A stretch of 64,000 bases of DNA from Streptomyces sp. NBC_00464 (GCF_036013915.1 NZ_CP107899.1:4216001-4280000), one strand, 5' to 3'. Shown: positions 36,091 through 45,521, numbered from the stretch's first letter. Made by a program: numbers and translations. The notes: generated by a model not told the origin, from the sequence alone.

Positions 36091-36573
36091 TCAGGAAGGG
36101 GAGTCCTCGTCCTCTTCCTCGCCGGTTTCGGCCAGTACGGGCGAGCCGTGGTGGGACCAGAGCTTCCAGCCGTCCGGAGTGCGGCGGAACACATTGGTCG
36201 CGACGACCAGTTGGCCGACGAGCGGCCCGAGCGAGCTGCCCTCCTCCGCGGGGCCGCCGCTGAGGATGTTCTCGGTGCAGGTCACCAGAGCGGTGTCGCC
36301 CGTCATGGAGACCCCGACATCCGTCAGGAAGAACTGGATGTACTCGGTGTTCGCCATGATCAGGGCGTAACTGCGCAGTACCTCGCCGCGTCCGGTGAGC
36401 ACCGGCCAGCCGGGGTGGACGCAGGAGACGGTGAGGTCCTCCCCGGGCAGCCAGAGCCCGGTCAGCTCGTCCAGGTCGCCGCGCTCCATGGCCTCGTAGA
36501 ACGCGGTGTTGGCCCGCTCGACCGCCTCGATGTCGTCGGCGGCGGAGGCCTGCTCGTCCTGCGGCTCGTTCAC
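36091..36573 (-). CDS. NTF2/SnoaL-like protein in the folate cluster
   Basis: A 160-residue protein with a cone-shaped NTF2 fold: an N-terminal helix ERANTAFYEAMERGDLDELT, a sheet containing VSCVHPGWPVLTGRGEVLRS, and the ending WKLWSHHGSPVL. It belongs to the DUF4440/SnoaL-like group, which includes small hydrolases, isomerases and ligand binders. The start GTG 36571-36573 overlaps the folP stop by 4 bases, so it is coupled to folP. Its position between folP and folB is common in Streptomyces and hints at a pterin-related role, for example removing phosphate from dihydroneopterin triphosphate, but no residue proves this. Confidence 0.8.
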   Translation of the reverse strand: MNEPQDEQASAADDIEAVERANTAFYEAMERGDLDELTGLWLPGEDLTVSCVHPGWPVLTGRGEVLRSYALIMANTEYIQFFLTDVGVSMTGDTALVTCTENILSGGPAEEGSSLGPLVGQLVVATNVFRRTPDGWKLWSHHGSPVLAETGEEEDEDSPS

Positions 36574-37430
36574 GCGGCTCCCTCGACCGCGCGGGCGACC
36601 CGGACGGCATCGGCGGTGGCCCGGACCTCGTGGACCCGGACGGCCCAGGCGCCGGCCCGGGCGGAGAGCGCGGAGACCGCGGCGGTGGCCGCGTCGCGCT
36701 CGCGGGCGGGCGGCGGGGCGGCCCCCTCACCGGCCAGCACATGGCCCAGGAACCGCTTGCGGGAGGCGGCGACCAGCAGCGGGCGGCCGAGGCCGTGCAG
36801 CGCGTCCAGGCGGGCGATGAGCGACAGGTCGTGGGCGGCGTCCTTGGCGAAGCCGAGGCCCGGGTCGATCACGATCCGTTCGGGGGCGACACCCCCGGCG
36901 ACCACGGCGTCCATCCGGACCCGCAGCTCCTCGACGACCTCGGCGACGACGTCCCCGTACACCGCCCGGCTGTTCATGGACTCGCTGAACCCGCGCCAGT
37001 GCATGACGACGAACGGCACCGCGGCGGCGGCGACGACCGGGACCATGTCCGGGTCGGCGAGACCGCCGCTCACGTCGTTGACCAGGACCGCGCCCGCGGC
37101 GACGGCCTGCTCGGCGACCCGGGCCCGCATGGTGTCGACCGAGACCGTGACCCCTTCGGAGGTCAGGCCGCGGACCACCGGGACCACGCGCCGCAGCTCT
37201 TCCGACTCGTCCACCCGGCTCGCGCCGGGGCGGGTCGACTCACCGCCGACGTCGACCAGGTCGGCACCCTCGCCGACCAGGTCGAGGCCGTGCTTCACGG
37301 CGGCCGTGGTGTCGAACCAGCGACCTCCGTCGGAGAAGGAGTCCGGGGTCACGTTGACGACACCCATGACCGCGCAGCGGTCCCACTCCGGCAGGCCCTG
37401 CACCGAGCCTCGTCCATGCAACGTACTCAT
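36570..37430 (-). CDS. folP: Dihydropteroate synthase
   Basis: A 286-residue enzyme joining hydroxymethyl-dihydropterin pyrophosphate and p-aminobenzoate; the target of sulphonamides. Start ATG 37430. Motifs are intact: MGVVNVTPDSFSDGG near residues 22-36, DVGGESTRPGA, LVNDVSGG and the late PLLVAASRKRFLG. It heads the minus-strand run folP-NTF2-folB-folK-DUF3180. Upstream, about 30 bases away, lies the LPG-synthase-like gene on the same strand, so a common transcript is possible. Confidence 0.96.
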   Translation of the reverse strand: MSTLHGRGSVQGLPEWDRCAVMGVVNVTPDSFSDGGRWFDTTAAVKHGLDLVGEGADLVDVGGESTRPGASRVDESEELRRVVPVVRGLTSEGVTVSVDTMRARVAEQAVAAGAVLVNDVSGGLADPDMVPVVAAAAVPFVVMHWRGFSESMNSRAVYGDVVAEVVEELRVRMDAVVAGGVAPERIVIDPGLGFAKDAAHDLSLIARLDALHGLGRPLLVAASRKRFLGHVLAGEGAAPPPARERDAATAAVSALSARAGAWAVRVHEVRATADAVRVARAVEGAA

Positions 37431-37460
37431 ACGACCAGCCTAGGCCCGTCACGATGCCGG

Positions 37461-39302
37461 TCACGCCGGGCGGATGCCCTGTTCGCCGGTGGAGGCCCGT
37501 ATGTGGGCGCAGGGGCGCGGGCCGCCCGCCCGCAGCCGGCGGGCCAGGGGGCGGGGGAGGGCGAAGCTCACGAAGCCCTCGGCCTGCATGGCGGCCAGCG
37601 AGATCCGGGGCAGGTCGCGGGCGGTGCGGTAGACCACGAACCGGGGCTCCCAGCGCGGCCGGAACTTGGCGTTGAACTTGTACAGGGACTCGATCTGGAA
37701 CCAGCGCGAAAGGAAGACCAGCAGCCCGCGCCAGACCCGCAGCACCGGCCCGGCACCCAGCTTCTCGCCGCGGGCCAGGGCGGAGCGGAACATCGCGAAA
37801 TTCAGCGAGACGCGGGTGATGCCGAGCCGGGGCGCGGCCTCCAGGGAGGCGACGATCAGCAGCTCGTTCATGCCCGGGTCGGCGGCGCGGTCGCGGCGCA
37901 TCAGGTCCAGGGACATCCCGTCGGTGCCCCACGGGACGAAGTGGAGGACGGCCTTCAGATCGCCGTACGGGGAGTCGGCGTCCCGCTCCTCGGCCTGGTG
38001 GGCGGTGGCGACGAAGCAGTCGCGGTCGGCGCCGTCGCCGATCCGGCCGAGCGCCATGGAGAAGCCGCGCTCGTTGTCCGTGCCGCGCCAGTCGGCGGCG
38101 GCTCGCCGGATGCGGGCCAGTTCGGTCTCGCCGATGTCCGCCACGCGCCGGACCCGCGTCTCGTACCCGCCGCGCTCAATGCGTTTCACCATCTGGCGCA
38201 CGTTGCGCATCGCGCGTCCGGCGAGCGAGAAATCCGCGACATCCACCACCGCCTCGTCGCCGAGTTCCAGGGCGTCGAGTCCGGTCTCGCGGGTCCAGAC
38301 CTCGCCGCCGGTCTCGCTGCAACCCATCACGGCGGGGGTCCAGGAGTGCGCCCTGGCCTCGTCCATGAAGCGTTCGATGGCGCCGGGCCAGGCCTCCACG
38401 TCGCCGATCGGGTCGCCGCTGGCCAGCATCACCCCGGACACCACGCGGTAGCAGACGGCAGCCTTGCCGCTGGGCGAGAAGACCACGGCCTTGTCGCGGC
38501 GCAGCGCGAAGTGGCCCAGCGAGTCGCGGCCGCCGTGCCGCTCCAGCAGGCCGCGCAGCCGCGCCTCGTCGTCCTCGGTGAGACGGGCGGCCGGGTGCTC
38601 GGGGCGGAACGCGAGGTAGATCGTGGTGACGGCGGTCAGCAGCCCTAGCGCGCCCAGCGAGCAGCCCACGGTCCAGGAGGTGTCGCCGGCGTAGTCGACC
38701 GGGCCCTCGAAGCCGAACAGTCCGTACAGCACGTGCTGGAGCCGGTCGGCGATGCTGGGGTTCCCGACCAGGCGGCCCGGGTGGACGCTGACGATGACCA
38801 GGCCGAGGCCGAGCGAACCCGCGCCGAGCAGGACGAAGTTGGCCAGTGCCCTCCAACGGCTGCGCGGGTCGGGGAGCGCGGCGAATTCACTCCGGTGGCG
38901 TACCAGCAGGTAGCAGAGCGTCAGCGATACGACGGCGCCCAGGACCGAGTGCCGGTAGACGAACTGGGCCACCGCACCGGCCGGGAGCAGGACGACTGCG
39001 GCCCGCCAGGCCCGTCGCTTGTGCCGCTTCAGGCCGTGGGCCAGGAGCAGCAGCAGGACGCCGGCGCTCAGTGCGAGCGCGGCGGCGAAGGGGCCGAGGG
39101 CTCCGGGGAGCACCTCGGCGAGGGTGTGCATCCGGCTGTGCCGGAAGCGCGGGAAGACGCCCGCGGCGACGTCGATCAGGCCGACGGCGGCGCAGGCGGT
39201 GCCGACGAGGGCCGGCACGGTCTCGGGTCGCGGTCCGTATGCGAACTTGCGTACGCCCTTCGGAACCAATCCCGATTTATCCCCATCTAGCGTGACAGAC
39301 AT
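37461..39302 (-). CDS. Phosphatidylglycerol lysyltransferase-type membrane protein (MprF/LysX C-domain, DUF2156)
   Basis: A 613-residue protein. The first 250 residues have about six membrane segments; the rest is the cytoplasmic DUF2156 domain, with two GNAT-like repeats. Marks include VVFSPSGKAAVCYRVVSGVM then SGDPIGD, AVMGCSETGGEVW, MALGRIGD and the final RWFQIESLYKFNAKFRPRWE. Such enzymes move lysine (or another amino acid) from tRNA to phosphatidylglycerol, lowering surface charge and giving resistance to cationic peptides. Here no lysyl-tRNA synthetase domain is fused, unlike mycobacterial LysX. Start ATG 39302. Confidence 0.85.
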   Translation of the reverse strand: MSVTLDGDKSGLVPKGVRKFAYGPRPETVPALVGTACAAVGLIDVAAGVFPRFRHSRMHTLAEVLPGALGPFAAALALSAGVLLLLLAHGLKRHKRRAWRAAVVLLPAGAVAQFVYRHSVLGAVVSLTLCYLLVRHRSEFAALPDPRSRWRALANFVLLGAGSLGLGLVIVSVHPGRLVGNPSIADRLQHVLYGLFGFEGPVDYAGDTSWTVGCSLGALGLLTAVTTIYLAFRPEHPAARLTEDDEARLRGLLERHGGRDSLGHFALRRDKAVVFSPSGKAAVCYRVVSGVMLASGDPIGDVEAWPGAIERFMDEARAHSWTPAVMGCSETGGEVWTRETGLDALELGDEAVVDVADFSLAGRAMRNVRQMVKRIERGGYETRVRRVADIGETELARIRRAAADWRGTDNERGFSMALGRIGDGADRDCFVATAHQAEERDADSPYGDLKAVLHFVPWGTDGMSLDLMRRDRAADPGMNELLIVASLEAAPRLGITRVSLNFAMFRSALARGEKLGAGPVLRVWRGLLVFLSRWFQIESLYKFNAKFRPRWEPRFVVYRTARDLPRISLAAMQAEGFVSFALPRPLARRLRAGGPRPCAHIRASTGEQGIRPA

Positions 39303-39383
39303 CGCTTCCCGTGGTTCCGCGAGAGATTCTTGGAGTCCGTCGGCCGGAGCCCTGCGGACGATGTGCGACCTCTAGGACGAGGC

Positions 39384-39415
39384 TTCCGGGCCATGGGTTC
39401 ACCCATGAGCCGGAA
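39384..39415 (+). promoter_or_regulatory. Hairpin in the leader of the esterase gene
   Basis: TTCCGGGCCATGGGT (39384-39398) pairs with 39401-39415 at 13 of 15 positions over a 2-base loop. It ends 27 bases before ATG 39443. No gene ends upstream on this strand, so it is not an ordinary terminator; it could fold in the 5' leader and affect translation or message life. Confidence 0.5.
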
Positions 39416-39442
39416 ATTTCCTGACAAGAAAGTTCAACCGCC

Positions 39443-40564
39443 ATGGGCCTTACCGGTAACGCAGTTCTGATCCTGGCGATCGTGCTTGCCGTCGCGCTGT
39501 TCGCCGTCACGGTCTGGTTCTGGCCGAGGCTCGCCCGGCGCAGCGTCTCCGCGGTGTTCGGCAGGGTGGGTCTGCTGCTGGCCACCCAGGTGGCGGTCTT
39601 CGTCTCCGTCGGCCTGATGGCCAACAACTCGTTCCTCTTCTACGGCTCCTGGGCCGACCTGTTCGGCCAGAAGCAGGAGCTGGGCGTGGTGACCGACCAC
39701 GCCCAGGGGACCCTGGCGGCGAAGAACATCGTCCGGGTGGGGACGCAGCGGCCCGACGTGCCGGGAGGCTCGCGGCCCGCCCTGGCCGGCCGGATCGACA
39801 AGGTCGTGATCGCGGGGCGGCACTCGGGGATAGAGACCTCGGCGTACGTATACCTGCCGCCGGAGTACTTCCAGGAGGCGTACGCCCGCCGGAAGTTCCC
39901 CGCGGTCGTGGTGCTCACCGGATACCCGGGCACCTCGGAGAACCTCATCAAGGGGCTCGCCTACCCCAAGACGTCGCTCGAACGGGTGCGGGCGGGCCGC
40001 TCCCAGCCGATGATCCTGGTGATGCTGCGACCGACCCTGGCCCCGCCGCGGGACACCGAGTGCGTGGACATAAAGGGTGGTCCGAAGACCGAGACGTTCT
40101 TCGCCGACGACCTGCCACGCGCGATCTCGGCCGGCTACCGGGTCGGGCGGCACGCCCGCAACTGGGGCATCATCGGCAACTCGACCGGTGGCTACTGCGC
40201 CCTGAAGATCGGCCTGCACCATCCGGCGCGCTACACGGCGAGCGCGGGACTCTCCGCGTACTACGAGGCGGCCGAGGACCCGACGACCGGTGACCTCTTC
40301 CACGGTGACCAGGGGGAGCGGGAACGTGCCGACCTGCTGTGGTCCCTGGACCACCTTCCGCAGCCGGACTCGTCCTTCCTGGTGACGACGTCACGCACGG
40401 GAGAGTCGAACTACGCCGACACACGGAAGTTCGTGGCCAAGGTGAAGCGGCCCGCCCAGGTCTCGTCGATCGTGCTCGACAGCGGCGGGCACAACTTCAA
40501 CACCTGGCGCCGGGAGATCCCCGCGACCCTGGACTGGATGAGCAGCCGGCTCAGCGAGAACTGA
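39443..40564 (+). CDS. Membrane-anchored alpha/beta-hydrolase esterase (antigen-85/esterase-D-like)
   Basis: A 373-residue protein with two or three N-terminal membrane segments (residues about 5-25 and 40-60), then an extracytoplasmic hydrolase. The nucleophile elbow is GNSTGG with Ser247; the acid is probably in the GESNYAD region and the histidine in SGGHNFNTW. This matches the bacterial esterase family that includes mycolyltransferase-like proteins of Streptomyces, which lack mycolic acids, so another surface ester must be the substrate. It diverges from the LPG-synthase-like gene; both may act at the cell surface. Confidence 0.85.
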   Translation: MGLTGNAVLILAIVLAVALFAVTVWFWPRLARRSVSAVFGRVGLLLATQVAVFVSVGLMANNSFLFYGSWADLFGQKQELGVVTDHAQGTLAAKNIVRVGTQRPDVPGGSRPALAGRIDKVVIAGRHSGIETSAYVYLPPEYFQEAYARRKFPAVVVLTGYPGTSENLIKGLAYPKTSLERVRAGRSQPMILVMLRPTLAPPRDTECVDIKGGPKTETFFADDLPRAISAGYRVGRHARNWGIIGNSTGGYCALKIGLHHPARYTASAGLSAYYEAAEDPTTGDLFHGDQGERERADLLWSLDHLPQPDSSFLVTTSRTGESNYADTRKFVAKVKRPAQVSSIVLDSGGHNFNTWRREIPATLDWMSSRLSEN

Positions 40565-40588
40565 CCGGAGGCCTCGCGGCGGGCAGCC

Positions 40589-41785
40589 TCACTCCCCCGC
40601 GGTCTTCGCGACGCCCGCGACGCCCGCCACGCTCTCCACGGCCACCTCGGCGCGCGGTACGGCCCGGTCGTCCGCGTTGATGGAGCGGCGCAGCGCCTCG
40701 TGGAGGCGGGCCGGGGTGAGCACGCCCAGGAACCGGCCCTCGCTCTGCTCGTCGATGACCGCGATCCAGCCGGCGTCGTGCTGGAGCATGGTGGCGAACG
40801 CCTGCTTGAGCGGTGCGCCGACGGGCAGCCAGGCCTCCATCCGGCGGGCGTGCTCGCGGACCGTGCCCTTGGCGCCGGTGAGTGCGTCACCGGCCGGGAT
40901 CCAGCCGTGAAGCTTGCCGTCGCCGTCCAGCACCACGGCCCAGCGCGCCCCGTCCGCGCGCAGCCGCTCGGTCGCCCTGTCCAGCGGGTCGTCGAGGTGG
41001 ACGACCGGCGGCCGGTCGAGGTCGCTCTCCTCGACGGGGGTGACCGAGAGCCGCTTGAGCCCGCGGTCCGCGCCGACGAAGTCGGCGACGTAGTCGTTGG
41101 CGGGGGCGCCGAGCACGGTGGCCGGTGAGTCGAACTGCTCGATCGAGCCCTGTCCGTAGACGGCGATACGGTCGCCGAGCCGGACCGCCTCCTCGATGTC
41201 GTGCGTGACGAACAGCACGGTTTTGCGGACCTGGGCCTGGAGCCGCAGGAATTCGTTCTGCAGCCGTTCCCTGACCACCGGGTCGACCGCGCCGAAAGGC
41301 TCGTCCATCAGCAGTACCGGCGGATCCGCGGCCAAGGCCCTGGCCACGCCCACGCGTTGGCGCTGACCGCCGGACAGCTGTTCCGGATATCGGTCGCCAT
41401 AAACGGAAGGATCGAGTCCGACCAGATCGAGGAGTTCCGCGGCGCGGGCACGGCCCTTTCCGCGTTTCCAGCCGAGGAGATGGGGGACGGTCGCGGTGTT
41501 CTCCAGCACCGTCCGGTGCGGAAACAGGCCGACCTGCTGGATCACATAGCCGATACGGCGCCGGAGTCGGACCGGATCGATGGTGGATATGTCGTCCCCG
41601 TCGAGGAATATCCGGCCCTCGCTCGGTTCGATCAGCCGGTTCACCATCTTCATGGTGGTCGTCTTGCCGCAGCCCGACGGTCCGACGAGCGTGACGAGTT
41701 CACCTTCGGCGACCTCGAAGGAAAGGTCGTCGACGGCGGTGGTGCCGTCCGCATACCGCTTGGTGACGTGCTCGAAACGGATCAT
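40589..41785 (-). CDS. Glycine betaine/proline-type ABC transporter ATP-binding protein
   Basis: A 398-residue ABC ATPase. The start is ATG 41783-41785 (MIRFEHVTKRYADGT). Walker A is GPSGCGKTTT (residues about 34-43), the signature is LSGGQRQRVGVARAL, Walker B is VLLMDEPFGAVDP. The C-terminal third is a pair of CBS domains, as in OpuAA/OpuCA/ProV, which sense ionic strength or cyclic-di-AMP in related systems. It diverges from two permeases and a binding lipoprotein that would complete the importer. Convergent with the esterase. Confidence 0.92.
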   Translation of the reverse strand: MIRFEHVTKRYADGTTAVDDLSFEVAEGELVTLVGPSGCGKTTTMKMVNRLIEPSEGRIFLDGDDISTIDPVRLRRRIGYVIQQVGLFPHRTVLENTATVPHLLGWKRGKGRARAAELLDLVGLDPSVYGDRYPEQLSGGQRQRVGVARALAADPPVLLMDEPFGAVDPVVRERLQNEFLRLQAQVRKTVLFVTHDIEEAVRLGDRIAVYGQGSIEQFDSPATVLGAPANDYVADFVGADRGLKRLSVTPVEESDLDRPPVVHLDDPLDRATERLRADGARWAVVLDGDGKLHGWIPAGDALTGAKGTVREHARRMEAWLPVGAPLKQAFATMLQHDAGWIAVIDEQSEGRFLGVLTPARLHEALRRSINADDRAVPRAEVAVESVAGVAGVAKTAGE

Positions 41786-41914
41786 GGTTCCCCATTGTGA
41801 CGCGTGTTCTGTGAAGGACGTGTTGCTGGAATACAACGGCCTCGGCGATTGTCAGTGGTCGAGGATAGGCTCGCCGGACATCAGTACGAGAGGCGATCGG
41901 GAGGTGGGGGACGG

Positions 41915-42628
41915 ATGGCCGGACAGAACTGCCTGGTGACGAACGACTGGATCTGCGGGGAGTACCTCCGCTCCCGCAGCCAGGAGTTGACCGATGCGAC
42001 GGTGCAGCACATCTGGATCACCGCGGTATCGGTGGCGATCGGGGTCGCGGTCGCCTTTCCGCTGGCGCTGCTCGCCCGTCGCGGCCGGCACTTCGCCGGA
42101 CCGGTTCTCGGACTGACGACGGTGCTCTACACGGTGCCTTCGCTCGCGATGTTCTCGCTCCTGCTGCCCCTGTTCGGGCTTTCCGCGGCGCTCGTGGTCA
42201 CCGGGCTCGTGCTGTATTCGCTGACCATTCTCGTACGGAACATCCTGGCGGGTCTCCAGGCGGTTCCGCAGGAGGCGAAGGAAGCCGCCCGGGGCATGGG
42301 ATACGGGCCGGTGCGTCTGCTCTGGGAGGTCGAACTCCCCCTTGCGATGCCCGCGTTGATGGCCGGGATACGGATCGCCACGGTGTCCACGATCGCGCTG
42401 ACCACGGTCGGCTCGATCGTCGGCCGCGGCGGCCTGGGCAATCTCATCGAGGACGCCCTGCCGAGCTTCTTCAAGGCCCAGGTGCTGGCCGCCTCGGTGC
42501 TCTGTGTGCTGCTCGCGGTGGTCGCGGACGTGCTGCTGCTCGTCGTGCAGCGGCTGCTGACCCCGTGGACCCGAATACCGGCCACCCGCGATGCCGTGAC
42601 CGCGGCCGGCCCGGCGAAGGCGGTCTGA
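41915..42628 (+). CDS. Osmoprotectant ABC transporter permease 1
   Basis: A 237-residue inner-membrane permease with about six helices. The start is ATG 41915 after GGAGG. The EAA loop reads EAKEAARGMGYGPVRLLWEV, followed by ELPLAMPALMAGIRIAT, contacting the ATPase. It is of the OpuCB/OpuCD (ProW) type. Five bases separate it from the second permease, so the two are translated together. About 130 bases separate it from the divergent ATPase start; promoter boxes there are not clear. Confidence 0.92.
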   Translation: MAGQNCLVTNDWICGEYLRSRSQELTDATVQHIWITAVSVAIGVAVAFPLALLARRGRHFAGPVLGLTTVLYTVPSLAMFSLLLPLFGLSAALVVTGLVLYSLTILVRNILAGLQAVPQEAKEAARGMGYGPVRLLWEVELPLAMPALMAGIRIATVSTIALTTVGSIVGRGGLGNLIEDALPSFFKAQVLAASVLCVLLAVVADVLLLVVQRLLTPWTRIPATRDAVTAAGPAKAV

Positions 42629-42632
42629 GGTC

Positions 42633-43307
42633 ATGGGAGTTCTCGGCGAAGCCTGGACCTGGCTCACCACCGGCGCCAACTGGTCGGGGGAGAGCGGGGT
42701 GGCCCACCGGCTCGGTGAGCATCTCTACGTCAGCGGGGTGGCGCTAGCCCTGTCCTGCGCCATCGCGCTGCCCATCGCGCTGTACCTGGGACACATCGGG
42801 AAGGGGGGCGCGCTGGCCGTCAACATCTCCAACGTGGGGCGCGCGATCCCGGTCTTCGCGGTGCTGGCCCTCTTCATGGTCTCGCCCCTGCGCAACGCGG
42901 GATACATACCGACGATCATCGCCCTGGTGCTGTTCGCCGTGCCGCCGCTGCTGACCAACGCCTACGTCGGGATGACGGAGGTGGACCGTGCGGTGGCGGA
43001 GGCCGCGCGGGGGATGGGCATGTCGGGCGGTCAGCTCTTCCTCCGTGTCGAACTCCCGCTGGCCTACCCGATGATCATGGCCGGGCTGCGTTCGGCCGCG
43101 GTACAGGTCGTGGCCACGGCGACGATCGCCGCGATGGTCGGCCAGGGCGGCCTCGGCCGCATCATCACCGCCGGATTCAACACGTACAACACCCCGCAGG
43201 TGGTCGCGGGCGCCCTGCTGGTCGCCGTGCTCGCCCTGCTGGTGGAGGCGGTACTGGTCGGCATCGACCGGCTGCTGTCACCGTTGCGCCGCCGCCGGAC
43301 GGCATGA
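42633..43307 (+). CDS. Osmoprotectant ABC transporter permease 2
   Basis: A 224-residue permease, paralogous to the previous one. The EAA loop is VAEAARGMGMSGGQLFLRVE then LPLAYPMIMAGLRSA. The pair of different permeases with one ATPase and one binding protein is the OpuC/OpuB layout for glycine betaine, choline or carnitine import. Start ATG 42633. The binding lipoprotein begins 70 bases downstream. Confidence 0.92.
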   Translation: MGVLGEAWTWLTTGANWSGESGVAHRLGEHLYVSGVALALSCAIALPIALYLGHIGKGGALAVNISNVGRAIPVFAVLALFMVSPLRNAGYIPTIIALVLFAVPPLLTNAYVGMTEVDRAVAEAARGMGMSGGQLFLRVELPLAYPMIMAGLRSAAVQVVATATIAAMVGQGGLGRIITAGFNTYNTPQVVAGALLVAVLALLVEAVLVGIDRLLSPLRRRRTA

Positions 43308-43377
43308 GCGTCCGGCCGGCTCACCCAACCGATCACGCCAGTCACCTATGGCCTCGTTGCCGTGGACGGAGAACATC

Positions 43378-44364
43378 ATGAGCAGGACCTCGCGCATAGC
43401 CGGCGCGGTCATCGGCATCGTCGCGCTCGCGGGCTCGCTCGCCGCATGCGGTGGCGACAGCCTGGAGAAGGACAAGGACGGATCCGCCGCGTCCGCCGGG
43501 GACAACGACTCGGGGAAGAAGGGCTCACTGGTCGTCGGTGCCGCCGCCTTCACCGAGTCCAAGGTGCTCGCGGAGCTGTACGCCGGTGTGCTGTCCGACG
43601 CCGGATACAGCACGTCGATCACCACGGTGAAGAACCGCGAACTCTACGAACCCTCGCTGGAGAAGGGCGAGATCGACGTCGTCCCGGAATACGCGGCGAC
43701 GATCGCGGAATTCCTCAACGCCAAGGTGAACGGGGCGAAGGCGGCCGAGTCCGAGCCGGTTGCCTCGGGCGACACCGCGGCCACCGTCGCCGCTCTGGAG
43801 AAGCTCGCGACTCCGCGCGGACTGAAGGTGCTGCCGGCCGGCAAGGCCGTCGACCAGAACGCCTTCGCGGTCACCAAGGAATTCGCCGACAAGAACAAGC
43901 TCAAGACCCTTTCGGATCTCGGCGCCTCCAAGATCAAGGTGAAGATCGCGGCGGGTGACGAGTGCGAGGTGCGGCCGTTCTGCGCACCCGGCCTGAAGAA
44001 GACGTACGGCATCGACGTCACCGGCATCGACCCCAAGGGGGTCGGCACCCCGCAGTCCAAGCAGGCGGTCAAGGACGGCAAGGACCAGCTGGTCCTCACC
44101 ACCACGACGGACGCGGTGCTGGACACCTACGGCCTGGTCTTCCTGGATGACGACAAGAAGCTCCAGAACGCGGACAACGTGCTGCCCGTCCTCCATGCGA
44201 AGGACGCCGGTTCCCAGGACATCGCCGACGCACTCGGCAAGCTCACCGACGCACTCACCACGCAGGATCTGGCGGAGCTGAACCGCAAGGTCGACGCCGA
44301 GCGTGCCAAGCCCGCCGATGTCGCCAGGGAATACCTGGAGTCGAAAGGTCTGATCAAGAAGTAG
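43378..44364 (+). CDS. Glycine betaine/osmoprotectant-binding lipoprotein
   Basis: A 328-residue substrate-binding protein of the OpuAC/OpuCC family. The start is ATG 43378 after GGAGAA. The signal ends in the lipobox LAAC (Cys near residue 21). The mature part includes LVVGAAAFTESKVLAELYAG, NRELYEPSLEKGEIDVVPEY, and KKTYGIDVTGID. It captures compatible solutes outside the membrane and delivers them to the two permeases. The ligand (betaine, choline, carnitine) cannot be chosen from sequence alone. Last gene of the importer operon. Confidence 0.92.
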   Translation: MSRTSRIAGAVIGIVALAGSLAACGGDSLEKDKDGSAASAGDNDSGKKGSLVVGAAAFTESKVLAELYAGVLSDAGYSTSITTVKNRELYEPSLEKGEIDVVPEYAATIAEFLNAKVNGAKAAESEPVASGDTAATVAALEKLATPRGLKVLPAGKAVDQNAFAVTKEFADKNKLKTLSDLGASKIKVKIAAGDECEVRPFCAPGLKKTYGIDVTGIDPKGVGTPQSKQAVKDGKDQLVLTTTTDAVLDTYGLVFLDDDKKLQNADNVLPVLHAKDAGSQDIADALGKLTDALTTQDLAELNRKVDAERAKPADVAREYLESKGLIKK

Positions 44365-44465
44365 CAAGGGCGGAACGAGCGATTCAGGGGCCGTCAGGTA
44401 ACTGCCCGGGAACAGATTGCCGGGCGGCCCCCCAAGCGGCCCGTACGCACGGTAAATTTCGGGCC

Positions 44466-45500
44466 ATGCCACGTGGACGCCACCGCCATTCGCCACCTCT
44501 GCACAGAATCCTTCCGCCTTCGGCCGTCGCCGGAGTCGCGGCCCTCTGTGCCGCGGGAGCCTGGCTGCTCGCCGAGCCGCTGGTCCTGCGCGGACTGGTC
44601 GCCGCCGCGGCGGCCGCCGCCGTGACCGGCGCGTATCTGATGCGCAGCTGGGACCGGGAGGCGGGCCGTCGCGTCGCGGAGCTGACGCGCGCCCGCGCGA
44701 GTGACGAATGGCGTGCCGAGGAACGCGTGGCGGAACTGGAAGCCGATCTGGAGGAGTCGCGCGAGCTGCGCGCCCGCCTGGAGACGAAGCTTCGCCGCAA
44801 GCGGGTGGAGCTCGCCGGACTGCGGGGCGAGCACGCCGCGCTGCTGCGGCGGTACGCCAACGCCGAGACCGAGCGCGCCAGCGTGCTGGAGAGCCGCCGA
44901 CAGCTCGCGCTGGAGGCGGCCGCGCCGCCCCGCGAACTGCCCGCCGCGCGCAGCACCCCGACGCCGTCCGCGTATCTGCGTGCCGCCCAGGCCCTCGACG
45001 ACCTCACGCGCAACGGCGCGCTCCAGGAGGCGCGGCGCACCGCCGAGCAGGCCAGGAAGCGCGATCTCGCGGAGCGCTCCAGGGAGCCGGAGGAGCCGCA
45101 GGGCAGGCACGCCGCGGCCGCCGGCTCGCAGGCGTCCGCCGGGCAGACGGGTGGAGAGCAGCACCGCCGCCCGCAGGCCGCCCTGCCCGCGACCAGGCAG
45201 TCCCCGGCGCTGCCCGCCCCGCGCCCGGTGCAGGCCGCCAGCGCGGTCGTTCCGTACGCGGCGTCCCGCCGTCACCTGGTGCCGCAGGGCAGCTTCGACT
45301 TCTTCGGTACGCAGAAGGCGCACGCCGCGATCGAGTCCGTACAGAACGAGGACCTCGCCGACGTGGTGGGCGAGGAGGCGCTGGCCGCGCACCGCACGGG
45401 GGCGGCCGAGAACCGGGCCGTCGGCAAGGTCATCGACCTGACCGCGCACGACGAGACCGAGCAGCTGGACGTGGCGGAGCTGCGCAGCGCGATCTCGTAG
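44466..45500 (+). CDS. Coiled-coil membrane-anchored protein of unknown function
   Basis: A 344-residue protein with two adjacent hydrophobic segments (residues about 15-60), then a long charged coiled coil (about 60-140: ERVAELEADLEESRELRARL and further heptads) and a Pro/Ala/Gln-rich region. The C-terminus is more ordered (PQGSFDFFGTQKAHAAIESV, ending EQLDVAELRSAIS). It resembles a conserved Streptomyces secreted or membrane protein without assigned role. It converges with nuoD2. No catalytic motif was found. Confidence 0.75.
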   Translation: MPRGRHRHSPPLHRILPPSAVAGVAALCAAGAWLLAEPLVLRGLVAAAAAAAVTGAYLMRSWDREAGRRVAELTRARASDEWRAEERVAELEADLEESRELRARLETKLRRKRVELAGLRGEHAALLRRYANAETERASVLESRRQLALEAAAPPRELPAARSTPTPSAYLRAAQALDDLTRNGALQEARRTAEQARKRDLAERSREPEEPQGRHAAAAGSQASAGQTGGEQHRRPQAALPATRQSPALPAPRPVQAASAVVPYAASRRHLVPQGSFDFFGTQKAHAAIESVQNEDLADVVGEEALAAHRTGAAENRAVGKVIDLTAHDETEQLDVAELRSAIS

Positions 45501-45521
45501 GACGGAACAGGCGGCAGCCGG

